In this document: in pieces, positions 14,266-15,583 of the stretch
How positions within the stretch are numbered: position 1 is the first letter of the stretch
Layout: every line of letters begins with the position of its first letter
Origin: an uncultured Methylophilus sp.
Lineage (GTDB): Bacteria; Pseudomonadota; Gammaproteobacteria; Burkholderiales; Methylophilaceae
Length of the DNA stretch: 15,583 nt
Direction of reading: 5' to 3'
Assembly: GCA_936943315.1 (NCBI GenBank)
Contig: CAKZJM010000096.1
Location: 1-15,583, forward strand
Notes under the pieces: generated by a model
Databases searched by the model: none
What the model was told of the DNA's origin: nothing
What the model saw: only the letters and a program-made list of their open reading frames with translations
Made by a program: the position numbers and the translations under genes

Positions 14266-14381
14266 ATGGCTGCGCGTGCGAATGACTGCGTTGCTCGGTA
14301 CTCGAAATCCTCATGTACATTTTTGTACATTCCGGTTCCTGCGTGCCGTGCGTCTTTTCCTTCGCCCGCTCGCTCATTTAA
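14262..14381. repeat. 120-bp symmetric palindromic intergenic element after nuoF
   Basis: The element runs from TTAAATG (14262-14268) to the exact inverted CATTTAA (14375-14381). Its centre is ATGTACA (14313-14319), TTTT, TGTACAT (14324-14330). The two arms are each 58 bases with a four-base middle. Pairing without gaps is perfect at both ends and at the centre, and patchy (about half) between. It is richer in CG and TCG steps than the genes around it. Its form recalls short interspersed palindromic repeats in other proteobacterial genomes. No second copy occurs in this window. Confidence 0.6.
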
Positions 14382-14418
14382 CAATACGCTTTGTAACGAA
14401 TAATACAGTGTTGAAACT

Positions 14419-15583
14419 ATGCTAAACATCGAAATTGACGGCAAATCACTAGAGGTCGAACACGGCAGCACCATTATTGATGCTGCGGATGCGGCAGGGA
14501 TCGCCATCCCGCGTTTTTGCTACCACAAAAAGCTGTCGGTGGCCGCCAACTGTCGTATGTGCCTGGTTCAGGTAGAAAAATTCAATAAACCATTGCCAGC
14601 CTGTGCTACGCCAGTGGCAGATGGCATGAAGATTTACACGCGCAGCAAGGCTGCGGTTGAAGCCCAGCAAAGCGTGATGGAGTTTCTGCTGATTAACCAC
14701 CCGCTGGATTGCCCGATTTGCGACCAGGGCGGCGAGTGTGACTTGCAGGATATCGCAGTCGCTTACGGCGCTTCAGGCTCCCGTTATACCGAAGAAAAAC
14801 GTGTAGTGTTCAACAAGAATATCGGCCCATTGGTGAGTACCGATATGACCCGTTGTATCCAGTGTACGCGTTGTGTGCGCTTCCTTAAAGAAGTTGGCGG
14901 TATTCAAGAGCTGGGTCTGGTGAACCGGGGCGAGCATGCCGAAATCACTGCCTACGTTGACCAGTCCGTGAACTCAGAGTTGAGTGGCAACATTATTGAT
15001 TTGTGCCCGGTGGGCGCCTTGACCAGCAAGCCTTTCCGTTACTCCGCACGTAGCTGGGAGCTGGTGCGCAGACCTTCAATTGCCCCGCACGATGGCTTGG
15101 GTTCTCATATTGAAGTCCATGTTAAAGACAACAAAGTCATGCGCGTGTTGCCGCGTGAAAAAGAATCGATTAACGAGTGCTGGTTGTCTGACCGCGACCG
15201 TTTTTCTTATGAAGGCTTGAATAGCCCTGACCGCCTGAAAGTGCCTATGATCAAGCACAACGGCCAGTGGCAGGAAACTGACTGGAAAACCGCCCTGGAG
15301 TTTGCGGCAGGCCAGTTAAAAGACATCACCAAAGAGCACGGTGGCGACGCCCTCGGCGTGCTGGTTTCACCGAACAGCACTATGGAAGAGGGCTACCTGA
15401 TCAAACAATTGGCTGAGGGCCTTGGCTGCGGTAACGTGGATTACCGTCTGCGTCAGACCGATTTCCGCCTGGATGGCAAGCGCACTGGCACACCATGGAT
15501 GGGCTGTAATATCCAGGAAATCGAAGAGCTGGATCGTATTTTATTGATTGGCTCAAATATTCGGAATGAACATCCTTTACTCG
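14419..15583 (+). CDS. nuoG: NADH-quinone oxidoreductase subunit G (75 kDa), 5' part, cut by window end
   Basis: 388 codons of an open frame are present before the window ends. Translated by hand, it begins MLNIEIDGKSLEVEHGS. The [2Fe-2S] cluster N1b ligands are C34, C45, C48 and C62. The N5 cluster has H94, C98, C101 and C107 in HPLDCPICDQGGEC. N4 has C146, C149, C152 and C196 in RCIQCTRC and DLCPVGALTS. Where E. coli NuoG carries the extra N7 cluster cysteines, this protein reads PSIAPHDGLGSHIEV (about 219-233) and WLSDRDRF, without them, as in mitochondrial complex I. No clear ribosome binding site precedes the ATG. The start is set by protein alignment and by the palindromic element ending 37 bases earlier. 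The molybdopterin-oxidoreductase-like domain starts after about 215 and is incomplete. Confidence 0.95.
   Translation, partial: MLNIEIDGKSLEVEHGSTIIDAADAAGIAIPRFCYHKKLSVAANCRMCLVQVEKFNKPLPACATPVADGMKIYTRSKAAVEAQQSVMEFLLINHPLDCPICDQGGECDLQDIAVAYGASGSRYTEEKRVVFNKNIGPLVSTDMTRCIQCTRCVRFLKEVGGIQELGLVNRGEHAEITAYVDQSVNSELSGNIIDLCPVGALTSKPFRYSARSWELVRRPSIAPHDGLGSHIEVHVKDNKVMRVLPREKESINECWLSDRDRFSYEGLNSPDRLKVPMIKHNGQWQETDWKTALEFAAGQLKDITKEHGGDALGVLVSPNSTMEEGYLIKQLAEGLGCGNVDYRLRQTDFRLDGKRTGTPWMGCNIQEIEELDRILLIGSNIRNEHPLL

Overview
The window looks like a chromosomal segment of a betaproteobacterium. The best guess is a methylotroph of the Methylophilaceae type, inferred from the tpiA-secG-tRNA-Leu-nuoABCDEFG order, the NuoD and NuoG sequence style and the run of PEP-CTERM genes. 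No marker gene in the window fixes the genus.

Positions 1-2903 (+ strand) are visibly richer in A and T than the rest and hold three PEP-CTERM surface or secreted proteins in a row. The first (1-1030) has lost its start. Its 5' part matches the middle and end of the second protein, but only by switching frame, with an in-frame stop, so it reads as a broken gene with a long open 3' part. The other two (1112-1987 and 2073-2903) are intact, with signal peptide and C-terminal sorting tail. A strong bidirectional terminator (2922-2956) closes the block.

Positions 2981-4857 (- strand) are an operon-like set: a LysR-type regulator resembling E. coli YhaJ, then a PsiE-family membrane protein, then tadA (tRNA adenosine deaminase).

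Positions 4961-8014 (+ strand) run divergently from the LysR gene: a YhhW-type pirin, a flavodoxin/WrbA-like quinone reductase, a secreted YceI protein and an Old Yellow Enzyme (NemA-like). Together with the regulator they form a plausible quinone/electrophile response module. The regulator-pirin gap carries a 14-bp dyad that is a candidate operator.

Positions 8149-15583 (+ strand) are housekeeping: tpiA, secG, tRNA-Leu(GAG), then the respiratory complex I operon nuoA, B, C, D, E, F and the first 388 codons of nuoG, cut by the window end. The complex I genes carry the expected iron-sulfur ligands. NuoG lacks the extra N7 cluster motif. Two short non-coding insert-like segments interrupt the otherwise tight operon. 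One lies between nuoC and nuoD and is flanked by an 8-bp repeat of the start/stop overlap. The other is a 120-bp symmetric palindromic element directly after the nuoF stop codon.

There is no CRISPR array, transposase gene, rRNA or phage gene in the window. No stretch over 300 bases lacks a gene or gene remnant.
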